The notes under the pieces are model-generated. The model made no database searches and was not told where the DNA came from. It was given only the letters and a program-made list of their open reading frames with translations. 64,000 bases of DNA, from assembly GCA_965261925.1 (NCBI GenBank), contig OZ253486.1, positions 2,852,001 to 2,916,000 of the forward strand, given 5' to 3'. The translations under genes and the position numbers were made by a program. The first letter of the stretch is position 1; each line of letters starts with the position of its first letter. Source of the stretch: Bin87 sp965261925 (lineage in GTDB: Bacteria > Chloroflexota > Dehalococcoidia > Lucifugimonadales > UBA3495). This document shows, one piece after another, positions 34,233 through 42,496 of the stretch.

Positions 34233-35074
34233 GGGGTGTCGTCAAAAGAGTTTGCTCCAGATCATCACTGCCCGGAGTTGGCAAATGGCCAGGTACGACG
34301 CCGCTCTCTTGGCATAACGGGTCGCCACTCCGCGCCACTGCTTGAAGTCCAAGAATCCGTTCTCCACCAAGTGCCGCAACTTGTACAGTGCCTGGTCGTA
34401 GTCCCGCTTTTCCCTCCGGTTGCTTTTGGGCGGTATCACCGGGTTCATTCCCAATCCCCGAGCGGTGGCTATGATTTCATTGGTGTCATAGGCTTTGTCC
34501 GCCAGCAGACACTCCGCCTCTATACCCTCGATCAGGGGCAACGCCAAAGAGCAGTCGGCCACCGTGCCTCCAGTAACCGCCAGCCTTACCGGCATTCCGT
34601 GGGCGTCCACCGCCAGGTGCAACTTGCTGTTCAGCCCCCTTTGGTGCGGGCAATAGCCTGATTTCCGCCCCGAGCGCCGGCACTGTGGGGATGGGCCTTG
34701 ATGTAGCTGGCGTCTATCATCAGCCACTCGAAATCAGGGTCATCCATCACTTCCTCCAACAGTCCGGCCCACACACCTCGGTCCCGCCAGCGGCAGAAGC
34801 GGCGGTGGGTGTTCTTCCAGTCTCCGTAGTCCGGGGGCAAATCGCGCCAAGGAGCGCCGGTGCGCAGAACCCAGCAAACGGCGTCGATAAACCGCCGGTT
34901 GTCATGGGCCGGCCGACCTCTCTTGCCTGCTCCCCCGGGCAGGTACAGCCTCAGCCGCTCCCAAACACCGTCTGTCATATCGTGGCGCCGGTGCGCTGCC
35001 GTCATACTCCCCACCTTCCACACTCTCCCGGTTACCGGCAATTTACCACCCTCTCACTGTTTTGACGACACCCC
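34233..35074 (-). mobile_element. IS5-family element (IS427-type)
   Basis: The inverted ends are GGGGTGTCGTCAAAA on the left and its complement on the right. CTAG lies at both borders (34229-34232 and 35075-35078). Length is 842 bp. It carries one transposase in two overlapping frames. Its right border is shared with the next element. Confidence 0.9.
34242..35005 (-). CDS. IS5-family transposase, two overlapping frames (-1 shift)
   Basis: Frame A (to 34631) gives MTDGVWERLRLYLPG, GAPWRDLPPDYGDWKNTHRRFCRWRDRG and the first catalytic Asp in FEWLMIDASYIKAHPHSAG, and stops after ARTKGG. Frame B (from 34727 to 34242) lies in the -1 phase and continues GLNSKLHLAVDAHGMPV, LLADKAYDTNEI, IPPKSNRREKRDYD and ENGFLDFKQWRGVATRYAK. 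The overlap contains an A3-G5 run, the usual setting for programmed -1 shifting in this group. The two parts together make a complete enzyme. Confidence 0.85.
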
Positions 35075-35078
35075 CTAG

Positions 35079-36534
35079 TATTACAACGACGGGTTATGTG
35101 GTAGGATTTCACGGCGCAGTCGGAGGCTACGGGAGGTGAGGTGGGGCGATGGACGCGGCAGCTTTGGACCGAGTGTACGAGGCCTTCCAGGATTTTCACG
35201 ACTACTGTGCGCCGGTTTTCGGTCGCAAGCAGTGGCGGGAGCGTAGTGGGCAATACCTGCAAGCCCTGCTGGTGCAGTCCCAGGAGCGGCGCAATGCGGA
35301 AAACCTGTCAGAGACGGTTACAGCGTCGCCGCGTGTGCTGCAGCGTTTTCTTACCGAAGCCCGCTGGGATGACGACGTGGTCATCGGCCGGCTGCAGGAG
35401 TATCTGGGTTCTCGGTTGGAGCATCCGCAGGCGGTGTGGGTGTTGGACGGCAGCGACTTTCCCAAGCAGGGGATGAAGTCGGCGGGAGTCGCTCGGCAGT
35501 ACTGTGGAGCATTGGGGAAGATTGCCAACTGCCAGGCTGGGGTGTTCTTGGCCCACGTGGGGCCCCGGGGCCGGGCGCTGGTGGACAAGAGGCTGTATCT
35601 GCCCCAGGAATGGACTGGGGATGGGGAGCGTTGTGCGATGGCGGGGGTGCCGGCGAACCGGCGGGAGTACCAAAGCAAGACGGAGTTGGCCATGGATATG
35701 CTGGAGTGTGCCCAGGCCAGAGGCCACCTCAGCGCACAGTGGGTGGCTGGCGATTCCGCTTTCGGGATGTCGCCGACGCTGCGGGAGGGCCTGGCGTCTG
35801 CGGGAATGTACTACGTTTTGGACGTGCGTCCGGATATGACGGTGTGGCCGCTGGAACCCACTTGGACCGATCCGCCTTACCAGGGTAACGGGCGTCCCCG
35901 CAAACCCAGACCGCGGCGTGAGGAGCGGCGGACCATGTCGGAGCGCAGTACGGCGCTGCCGCCGGATGCCTGGCGAGAGCTAACCATTGCGGCGGGCAGC
36001 CAGGGACCACGCACCTACCTATTCAGCGCCCAGCGGGTGCGGGTAACGCGCCGACGCAAGCCCGGCGAAATCCTCTGGGCCATCTATCGCCAGAACCGCG
36101 ACGGCAGCGAGCCCCGCTACTATCTATCCAACACTCCGGAGGACACGCCTCTGGAAACCCTGGCCTATGTGGGCGGCTCCCGCTGGCGCATTGAAACCGA
36201 GTTCGAGACCGAGAAGAGCGACGTGGGCCTCGATGAGTACGAAACTCGCACCTGGACCGGCTGGCATCACCACATCACCATGTGTCTGCTGGCCGGCGCC
36301 TTTCTACTGACCTTACAACAGGACTGGGGGGAAAAAGATGCCCCTGATCACCCGGCCCCAGGTGTACCGAGTGGTGCGTGAGCTTTTGCCGCGGGAGCGG
36401 TTCGGGCCGGAGGAGTTGCTGCTATGGCTAGATGGTGTCCAGCAACGCAACGAGCGAGCCAGACAGTCCCATGAGAAACGCCGCGCCGCTGGCCAGACAT
36501 CCACCAGCATCCCTCCTTAACCCGTCGTTGTAAT
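35079..36534 (+). mobile_element. IS701-like element abutting the IS5 element
   Basis: The perfect inverted ends are TATTACAACGACGGGTTA (35079) and TAACCCGTCGTTGTAATA (to 36534). The 4-bp duplication CTAG is at 35075-35078 and 36535-36538. Length is 1456 bp. The left CTAG also serves as the right border of the IS5 element. Confidence 0.9.
35149..36520 (+). pseudogene. IS701-like transposase with a frame change in a G-run
   Basis: The main frame (35149 onward) gives VWVLDGSDFPKQGMKSAGVARQYCG with the first catalytic Asp, WVAGDSAFGMSPTLREGL with the second, and YVGGSRWRIETEFETEKSDVGLDEYE with the Glu. Near 36330 it leaves the family pattern. The true C-terminus (MPLITRPQVYRVVRELLPRERFG ... ERARQSHEKRR) continues in the +1 phase to 36520. 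The switch lies in G6A5; one G fewer would restore a continuous chain (WGKKMPLITRP). This could be a real mutation, an assembly error or recoding. Confidence 0.75.
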
Positions 36535-37109
36535 ACTAGCAAAACGTTGATCAACGATCGTATTGGCCGAGGACACCAGAGTTAAGATCAAATCGTGACA
36601 AGAAGGGCAAACGATGGTTTCCATCCACCTATGCTGATGGCCGTTGTGTCTGATGTAGTCGATCCTGGCGGCACCGATGGGAACGGCATCAAGTGTACTG
36701 CTATCTCCATACCGTAATTGTCGTTCCGTGTGGATGGACTTGAGGCAGTGCGGGCATTGCATCGTTTGTCGTTGACCTCCCCTTCTGGCGGAATGAATGC
36801 GTCATCCCGGACGCACGGGGTTTATAACTACTAGCCCGGCAGGCAGGTATTCTATCGCTCGGAAATTTCGGCAGCGTTGTCCTTCCCGGGACGCACTACC
36901 ATGTGCCGATACGCTCAGTTCACTGCAAACTCCGGGTGTTGGTGGCCTTCAACACCGCAGCGACCCCCCGGATAGCCCCGACGCAAGGGCAATTCAGTGG
37001 CAGTTTTCATCAATGGCTGGCGCGTGTGCAAATCTGAGCACATTGACCGCACGTGGGTGAGGCGGGCGGGGCTATTGGCAGCAATAGAGTGGACTTTCGT
37101 ATAAAGGAA

Positions 37110-37135
37110 GGCGGGGACGCTGTAACGTCCCCGCC
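37110..37135. other. Strong 10-bp hairpin before the tRNA-like element
   Basis: GGCGGGGACG, a 6-base loop and CGTCCCCGCC form a perfect stem. On the minus strand TTCCTTTAT follows, so it might end leftward transcription. On the plus strand it ends 6 bases before the tRNA-like sequence. Confidence 0.5.
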
Positions 37136-37141
37136 GAAAGT

Positions 37142-37216
37142 GGCTCCGTAGTTCAGCGGTAGAACGACCCTGCACCGAGGGGGTAGGTCGGGAGTTCGAA
37201 TCTCCCCGGGCCACCA
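37142..37216 (+). tRNA. tRNA-like element, isotype not assignable
   Basis: A good D-arm (TAGTTCAGCGGTAGAAC), a variable loop AGGTC, a perfect T-arm (GGGAG-TTCGAAT-CTCCC) and an encoded ACCA end are present. The acceptor is irregular: GGCTCCG faces only six bases, CGGGCC, so one base bulges. The anticodon arm ACCCT...GGGGT leaves an 8-base loop GCACCGAG without the invariant T33. GCA, CAC or ACC could be the anticodon depending on the fold. It may be a degenerate tRNA, or I may be misfolding it. Confidence 0.45.
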
Positions 37217-37429
37217 TACGACCAGTAACAACCATGGTTGGGCAGCCTGTCAATGACGGAAATGGGTGGGGTGTGCCCTATTTGGTAATTGACAGAAAAT
37301 CCGTCCGGCCGCTGCAATGGAAGTAGGAGACAGCAGATGACAGGAGCGATCATCATGGACAGGGCGAGCATCGCCCCGAGCAGGGAGATCATCTTCAGGG
37401 ACGTTGCGGGCATCGCGGCCCCGGCCCGT

Positions 37430-37927
37430 AACAAGACCATGAAAGAGCAGCAAGACATCATCGGGCTGGAAAAGTTCTACAAGGAAATCTCCGACGCGGA
37501 TGCTGCGATTGCCTTCGTCGAAGAGCGGCCCTGGGGCCGAGGGTGTCTCCGCGCTGGTGCACGTTCCTGAACCGGACGATGCGGCGGCGGGAGCCACTGA
37601 TCTGGGCGACATCACCCAAACGTATTCGGCGCATTTTCCGCGCAACAGCCTTGACCGATCCGCCGATCCGCCGATCCGCGGGATTACTACCGGTTCGAAA
37701 TCACCGAAACCCGCTCGGTGGGTATCGGATTGAGGCAGCTCGATCGAAACGCACATGTTTACCTGGAGGACCAAAACCAAAACGTCCTTGCCTCCAGCGA
37801 GAATGCGGGGCTAGCGAACGAATGGATTGCGCATGATCTCCAACCCGGCACGTATTTCGTGAGGGTAGAGGCCATGCAGGGAGGAGACAACGACTACGTA
37901 TTCCGGTACGCCGTGGGCCGCCAGTGA
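37430..37927 (+). pseudogene. Decayed fragments: IS1595-like start and PPC-type secreted domain
   Basis: From 37432 a short piece (GLEKFYKEISDADAAIAFVEERPWG) resembles the N-terminus of IS1595-type transposases, then breaks. From ~37550 a different reading, VPEPDDAAAGATDLGDITQTY with FPRNSLDRSAD, continues after a frame change near 37675 as DYYRFEITETRSVGIGLRQLDRNAHVYLEDQNQNVLASSENAG...QPGTYFVRVEAMQGGDNDYVFRYAVG. That is the bacterial pre-peptidase C-terminal (PPC) beta-sandwich, common at the ends of secreted Chloroflexota proteins. Only the last domain survives. No start or secretion signal is left. Confidence 0.6.
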
Positions 37928-38356
37928 CCGGATCGGGACGCCTGCGCCGCGGGCGTCCCGCGAGATTTCCAACCGGCACCGGCGGCAATCGCCAGCCGGC
38001 GCCAGTTGGCTGCGGAGGCCGGGGTATCGCTCTCACCGGTACCAGGGTTGTCGTCGCGATGGGTTTGACGGGACTGGTGATCCTATGGCCATGGCGACGA
38101 CGTGACCGGAGACGGGATTGCCGCGCTTCGTTTGCTATGACAGGTTGGGCGCTGTGGGGATTGGCGGGCTGGGTTCGCAATCACTTTGGGACGGCCTTGG
38201 CACCGGTGGCAATCACCTGACGATCAAGGTGATATCATCGGGCTGTGGTAAAGTTCGGTCCCATCAACGCGTATAGCACCAGACGCATTTTATTTGAAAC
38301 GCGGTACAGCATAGACAGCGCAACAGCGTTCCTTTCTACGGGATTGGAGAACTATC
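37928..38356. other. Spacer with degraded palindrome
   Basis: No gene seen. A degraded copy of the dispersed repeat (GGGATTGCCGCGC, TTCGTTTGCTATGACAG) lies at 38112-38142. Confidence 0.4.
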
Positions 38357-38926
38357 ATGCCCGCGATCACATTGCCCGAACACCTAAAAAGGGGCGTTGA
38401 CAATGCCTTTAGCAACCAATTGTACCGCCGAATAGGGAGAGGTCAGGTTGATGCGGTATTGACATGCGAGAACGACGATAACGACACGCGCAGCTATGTC
38501 CTTGAGTTTAAAACCTTCGACCAACCCAAACGCCTTAAATTTTGGAAGAAGGGACTGAAGACCAATACCAATGCTATTGCTTTGGCATTTTCAGGGCACG
38601 TCGACGGCGCAGGAATCGGGCGACCAATAGAGTTAAGGCTGGCGTCCCGCGACCAAGCAGAGGCAGCCGCGGTGCTGCTCGGGATGTCCAACTATTCGTT
38701 GAAACTGTATTCGACGCCCCTAGAGGAAAAAACCCAGCAAAGAGTGCGGGTTGAATTAACGCCACACGGTAAGCGTCCCGTCTACATGGCGTTGGAGGCG
38801 CAGGCAAGTGTCGGAGAGCCGGTGCACATGCAGCAGGGAGCTCTGTTTCGCGAACCCAAGTTGAGGCCGACTGGGGAAACCTATGAGTCGGCAACTACAG
38901 AACCAGACAGACAGAACGCCGGGTGA
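38357..38926 (+). CDS. Hypothetical protein
   Basis: A 189-aa soluble protein I do not recognise. It is mixed alpha/beta, with VDAVLTCENDDNDTRSYVLEFKTFDQPKRLKFWKK near the N-terminus. The acidic/Lys spacing (a D, then E-x-K in LEFKT) is loosely reminiscent of PD-(D/E)xK nuclease cores, but the fit is weak and may be chance. The C-terminal 40 residues are polar and probably disordered. The AT content and AAA/AAT codon use are higher than in neighbours, suggesting transfer. A small membrane-anchored protein is encoded 116 bases downstream. Confidence 0.55.
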   Translation: MPAITLPEHLKRGVDNAFSNQLYRRIGRGQVDAVLTCENDDNDTRSYVLEFKTFDQPKRLKFWKKGLKTNTNAIALAFSGHVDGAGIGRPIELRLASRDQAEAAAVLLGMSNYSLKLYSTPLEEKTQQRVRVELTPHGKRPVYMALEAQASVGEPVHMQQGALFREPKLRPTGETYESATTEPDRQNAG

Positions 38927-39042
38927 ATTAGCCCGGCGCAGAGGCGGGATTCAAGTGTCGCGAACGCGGCGCCTACCCAAGGTTAGCGGGACGAAGACGT
39001 AACGGAGGACCAGCAAAAGCCAGAAGCGATGAGGAGCACCCG

Positions 39043-39417
39043 ATGATAACTGGCGTGTCGTCGCCGCCCAAGAGCCAGGAAGCGATCAAGACTGCGGATC
39101 GAGAGTACCGGCGCACCCAATTGCATGTGATTGAGCAATGCACGCCCGGCGAAACGTTCTCGCCGGAACCGGATGGCGAACGCATGGTGACAGTATTCAA
39201 AGCGATGGCGGCAGAGGGTTTGCTAATCGACATTGGAGATGGACGGTATGTTCTAACCGCCAGGGGGCAGGAACAGCGCAGGCGACTTCGACGATGGCGG
39301 TGGTTGCAGGGCGTGATGGATAACAGTTTTTGGCTAGTGCCAACATTCGTAGCCCTTTGTTCCGTGATTGTCGCGGCATTGGCACTGGCTTTGAACTCCA
39401 CCGGGTCGGGGTCATAG
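39043..39417 (+). CDS. Hypothetical protein with C-terminal membrane helix
   Basis: A 124-aa protein. Residues ~15-85 look like a compact winged-helix-like segment (GERMVTVFKAMAAEGLLIDIGDGRYVLTARGQEQRRRLRR). One hydrophobic helix follows (FWLVPTFVALCSVIVAALALAL), then a short Ser/Gly tail. So it would be a tail-anchored protein facing the cytoplasm. GAGGAG lies upstream of the ATG. The family is not recognised, and pairing with the preceding gene is only inferred from closeness. Confidence 0.55.
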   Translation: MITGVSSPPKSQEAIKTADREYRRTQLHVIEQCTPGETFSPEPDGERMVTVFKAMAAEGLLIDIGDGRYVLTARGQEQRRRLRRWRWLQGVMDNSFWLVPTFVALCSVIVAALALALNSTGSGS

Positions 39418-39467
39418 CCATTGCGCCGACCGATGGCGGCCCATGCTTTGCCAACAATCAAACGGAT

Positions 39468-39494
39468 AGAGGGCGCCCTGGTTGGGCGCCCTCT
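39468..39494. terminator. Bidirectional terminator hairpin
   Basis: AGAGGGCGCCC and GGGCGCCCTCT form a perfect 11-bp stem with loop TGGTT. It lies between two convergent genes that end at 39417 (+) and 39520 (-). Confidence 0.75.
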
Positions 39495-39519
39495 GGTGTT
39501 GCCTGGTGGCAGGGGGTGA

Positions 39520-40179
39520 CTAGTCGCTGGTGAAGGCGTAGTCGGTGGGGCGCATGATGGAGTGGCGAGAGACGCGGACGATGGGGCCGTCGACCTCGCT
39601 GGCGGCGCGGGCCTTGCTCCACTCGGGATCGGCCTGGAAGGAGCGCCAACTCTTTTCGCGGTCGCCGAGGCTGGGGTAGCCCAGCATGTAGACCAGGACG
39701 TTGTTCACGCCGACGTCCTCAGACCAATAGCCGATGTTCTCGATGCCGTGCTTCTCGAACAGGCCGATGGTGTGGTTGGCGAAGCGGTTATGCACGTCGG
39801 GCAGGCGGCCGGGCATGGCCTCGTAGATGCGGAGTTCCTGGACCGCGGTGGAAACCTTCGGCTCGGGCGAGTAGGGGGTCAGGCGCAGGAACCGGTTGGT
39901 TACGGCGTCAACCAACGGGCCGTTGGCTTCGGTCTGCTTGCGGACTTCCAGCCAATCCGGGTCGCCGCCGAACTTGGCCCAGCGGGACTCGCGGTCGGCC
40001 ATGCTGTCGAAGACGTTGATATAGGTGAGCCGATTGCTCTGGCCGATTTCGTCGGTCCAGAAGCCGAGGTATTTCACACCGTGCTTGCGGAACAGGGTGC
40101 AGGTATGATTGGCGAACCGACCGCTGATGTCGGGCAAGCGACCGGCCACGGCGTCGTAAATTCGGAGTTCGTAGAGCAT
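39520..40179 (-). CDS. NIPSNAP-family protein, two domains
   Basis: A 219-aa protein with two tandem NIPSNAP (ferredoxin-like alpha+beta barrel) domains. The first is MLYELRIYDAVAGRLPDISGRFANHTCTLFRKHGVKYLGFW. The second starts near residue 115 with VQELRIYEAMPGRLPDVHNRFANHT and KHGIENIGYWSED. The halves are clearly internal duplicates. The biochemical role of bacterial members is unclear; some are heme-binding-like or tailoring proteins. The ATG at 40179 has GGAGAG upstream. Confidence 0.88.
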   Translation of the reverse strand: MLYELRIYDAVAGRLPDISGRFANHTCTLFRKHGVKYLGFWTDEIGQSNRLTYINVFDSMADRESRWAKFGGDPDWLEVRKQTEANGPLVDAVTNRFLRLTPYSPEPKVSTAVQELRIYEAMPGRLPDVHNRFANHTIGLFEKHGIENIGYWSEDVGVNNVLVYMLGYPSLGDREKSWRSFQADPEWSKARAASEVDGPIVRVSRHSIMRPTDYAFTSD

Positions 40180-40404
40180 CGCTTCTCTCCTTGCCAAGTG
40201 TTTTACCGGGTGTCGGATTCCAAGTGTCAGAAATGACCAGTTTGCTATGGGCGGTCGTCGTCATCTGGCGACCTGCCGCCGCTCCCGGTAGTATAGCACC
40301 GGGCCGGCCGAATGCGGCTCAATCCGCAACGTCGCGGAAACCGTAGAATAGGCAGGAACAACCGCGTTGAACATCACCGCGAAGGTTCCTACACCGACGA
40401 GATT

Positions 40405-40600
40405 GCCACGCTTCGCTCGCAACGACATCGGGTGACAGGGTTCGCAACGACATCGGGTGACAGGGTTCGCAATGACATCGGGTGACAGGGTTCGCAATGA
40501 CATCGGGTGACAGGGTTCGCAATGACATCGGGTGACAGGGTTCGCAATGACATTGGGTGATTGCGTTCGTAATGTTATCGGGTGATAGGATTCGCGATGA
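40405..40600. repeat. Dispersed palindrome followed by a 25-bp tandem array (~7.3 units)
   Basis: After one palindrome (GAGATTGCCACGC, TTCGCTCGCAACGACA) the unit CGCAATGACATCGGGTGACAGGGTT (written here as CGCAATGACATC + GGGTGACAGGGTT) repeats from 40418 to 40592. Units 1-5 are nearly identical and 6-7 diverged. There are no spacers, so this is not a CRISPR. It lies upstream of the htrA-like gene. Confidence 0.88.
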
Positions 40601-40711
40601 CTGCTTGAACGCAAGTGGGAACGCGGTAGGGCCACGACGACAGGCGACGCAAAACAATGCAAACCGGCGTGCGGCCGGGATAACAGGCCAACGACCGATC
40701 AGTTAGCAGAG

Positions 40712-42028
40712 GTGTGGAGCAAAGTGAGCAGCGGGACGAGAATTTTCACCAGACGACGAGTTCGGCCGTGGGCGGCCGGCGTATTGGCGCTGACGCTGGC
40801 GGTTACGCTGGCCTGTGGCCAACCCAGCCCAACGAGAACCGAGACCGTTGAGTTGACGCCTCCGGCGGTGAACACGGTTGCCCAGCCGGGGGACGTGGCC
40901 ACCGTCGCGCCTCCGCAGGCGGTTGAATCTGCCGCGCAACCCGCGGTCGAGCAGCCGGCGCAAAGCGGGACGCCAGAAACCAAAAATCAATTGGCGGCGT
41001 TGGAAGTGACGGCCGCCCACGACGAAGTGATGTCGCATATCTACGAGCGGACCGTCCCGTCGGTGGTCGGCTTGCGGGTGATCAAATCAATCTCGATAGG
41101 CGGGAGCACTCCGGGGATGCCGGCGGGCGACTTCCTCTCGCGGGCCGCGGGATCTGGGTTTGTCTGGGACAACGAAGGGCACATTGTCACCAACAAACAC
41201 GTTATAGACGGGGCCGACAGGATAATCGTGGTGCTGAGCGACGGCACTCAGACCGACGCGGAGCTGATCGGGGATGACGCTGATTCGGACCTGGCGGTGG
41301 TCAGGATCACGGACGAAACGATGCGGCCGCCGGCCATAGCGTTGGGGGACAGCGACACGATCAAGCCGGGGCAACTGGCGGTGGCGATTGGTGACCCGTT
41401 CTCGCGAGGGTTCTCGATGACTTCGGGGATCATCAGCGCAGTCGGGAGGACGATCAATCCGTCGGAGAGCAACTTTTCGGTGCCACGGGTGGTGCAGCAC
41501 GACGCGGCCACGAACCCAGGGAATTCGGGCGGGCCGCTGCTGAACCGCGAGGGTAAAGTGGTGGGGATCAATACCCAGATCATCAGCGAAACCGGGGGCT
41601 TTTCGGGCGTGGGACTGGCGATTCCGGTGAACCTGGCGAAACTGGTGGCGCCGTCGCTGATAGCAGACGGGAGTTACGAGTATCCGTTTATCGGCATACG
41701 AGGGGTGTCGGTGACGCGGGACATCGCCACGGCGATGGAGCTGCCGGCCGACACCCGAGGGGCGCTGGTGCTGGCGGTGGGCACGGGCACGGCGGCGGAA
41801 CAGGCGGGGTTGAGGGCATCGGATCGGCTGACCGTGATCAACGGAGCGGAGCTGCCGGTGGGAGGGGACATCATCATGGCGATGAACGGCACGCCTCTGC
41901 TGGGCATGGACGACGTGGTGGCGTACACCGTGGAGCACACGCAGCCGGGGGATACGGTTGAGTTCACCATCATGCGTGACGGGGAGAAGATGCAGATGGA
42001 GGTCACGATGGGAGCGCGGCCGGAGTAG
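40712..42028 (+). CDS. Trypsin-like serine protease with PDZ domain (HtrA/DegP-like lipoprotein)
   Basis: A protein of about 438 aa. An Arg-rich start and hydrophobic helix (WAAGVLALTLAVTLACG) end in a likely lipobox (TLAC). A Pro/Thr/Ala linker follows, then the protease with His in NKHVIDGAD, Asp in DADSDLAVVRI and Ser in NPGNSGGPLLN, and one PDZ domain at the C-terminus (ALVLAVGTGTAAEQAGLRASD). It probably degrades misfolded proteins outside the membrane. GTG at 40712 or 40724 are both possible starts. A strong terminator follows. Confidence 0.92.
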   Translation: MWSKVSSGTRIFTRRRVRPWAAGVLALTLAVTLACGQPSPTRTETVELTPPAVNTVAQPGDVATVAPPQAVESAAQPAVEQPAQSGTPETKNQLAALEVTAAHDEVMSHIYERTVPSVVGLRVIKSISIGGSTPGMPAGDFLSRAAGSGFVWDNEGHIVTNKHVIDGADRIIVVLSDGTQTDAELIGDDADSDLAVVRITDETMRPPAIALGDSDTIKPGQLAVAIGDPFSRGFSMTSGIISAVGRTINPSESNFSVPRVVQHDAATNPGNSGGPLLNREGKVVGINTQIISETGGFSGVGLAIPVNLAKLVAPSLIADGSYEYPFIGIRGVSVTRDIATAMELPADTRGALVLAVGTGTAAEQAGLRASDRLTVINGAELPVGGDIIMAMNGTPLLGMDDVVAYTVEHTQPGDTVEFTIMRDGEKMQMEVTMGARPE

Positions 42029-42052
42029 GGGAAACGGTTGCCGAAAATTGAA

Positions 42053-42091
42053 ACCGACGGCGGCCGGTGCGCTGCCGTCGGTCATTTATTT
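42053..42091. terminator. Bidirectional terminator
   Basis: ACCGACGGC (42053-42061) pairs with GCCGTCGGT (42074-42082). On the plus strand CATTTATTT follows; on the minus strand TTTCAATTTTC follows. It serves the htrA-like gene and the tRNA-Arg from the other side. Confidence 0.8.
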
Positions 42092-42095
42092 CAGG

Positions 42096-42171
42096 TGGCG
42101 CGCCTGGCAGGACTCGAACCCGCAACCCCTGGGTCCGAAGCCCAGTGCTCTGTCCATTGAGCTACAGGCGC
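42096..42171 (-). tRNA. tRNA-Arg (anticodon TCG)
   Basis: A 76-nt cloverleaf. The acceptor GCGCCTG pairs with CAGGCGC, the discriminator is G and CCA is encoded. The anticodon arm CTGGG-CTTCGGA-CCCAG gives TCG, and the T-arm is GCGGG-TTCGAGT-CCTGC. It lies 29 bases after tRNA-His and is probably on one transcript with it. Confidence 0.95.
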
Positions 42172-42200
42172 AATTCCGGATGAATTGAGAACGAGGTTAG

Positions 42201-42278
42201 TGGGGCGAGCAACGGGATTCGAACCCGTGATCTCCTGTGCCACAGACAGGCGCCTTAGGCCTCTTGGCTATGCTCGCC
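42201..42278 (-). tRNA. tRNA-His (anticodon GTG)
   Basis: The acceptor GCGAGCA pairs with TGCTCGC, the discriminator is C, and an encoded extra 5' G (position -1) faces it as in bacterial tRNA-His. The anticodon arm CCTGT-CTGTGGC-ACAGG gives GTG, and the T-arm is ACGGG-TTCGAAT-CCCGT. CCA is encoded. Confidence 0.95.
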
Positions 42279-42496
42279 TCGGAACGCCCGGTTGGACAAA
42301 CCGCGGCACGATTTGAGGTTAGCATACATCATCAAATCGGACAATACACCGTGCCGCGCACAATTGAACGGAGCCGGGGGATTGGATAAAATCGTCGTGT
42401 GAAAAGCCGGTAATATCTCGGCAAAGGGAATTGAGGCAAACTGATTCCGGTCAGTATCTCGTATTCGCCATTGATCCTGAGAGCTGACACGGAGGA

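Larger units (their letters stand above)
33730..36762 (-). pseudogene. Zinc-ribbon DUF4145 gene split by two insertion sequences
   Basis: The N-terminal part lies at 36539-36762 (MQCPHCLKSIHTERQL...CPSCHDLILTL, two CxxC pairs) and ends ...VDQRF. The C-terminal part lies at 33730-34228 (WPDEVTEQRISLWPRH...SSNASAALSRRCLQLIL...VGNRAAHP). Removing both insertion sequences and keeping one CTAG joins them in frame as VDQRFARWPDEV, a protein of about 240 aa. DUF4145 proteins are helical and often found in restriction or defence surroundings; their function is not settled. As it stands the gene is broken, though the downstream half still has an open frame. Confidence 0.85.

Noticed and set aside
33730..34338. 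Minus-strand frame of 202 codons as an intact gene
   Set aside because: Its first ~35 codons lie inside the IS5 element; the true N-terminus is beyond both insertion sequences at 36539-36762.
40418..40600. Regular 25-bp repeats that resemble a CRISPR array at first glance
   Set aside because: The units abut directly with no unique spacers, and no cas genes are in the window.
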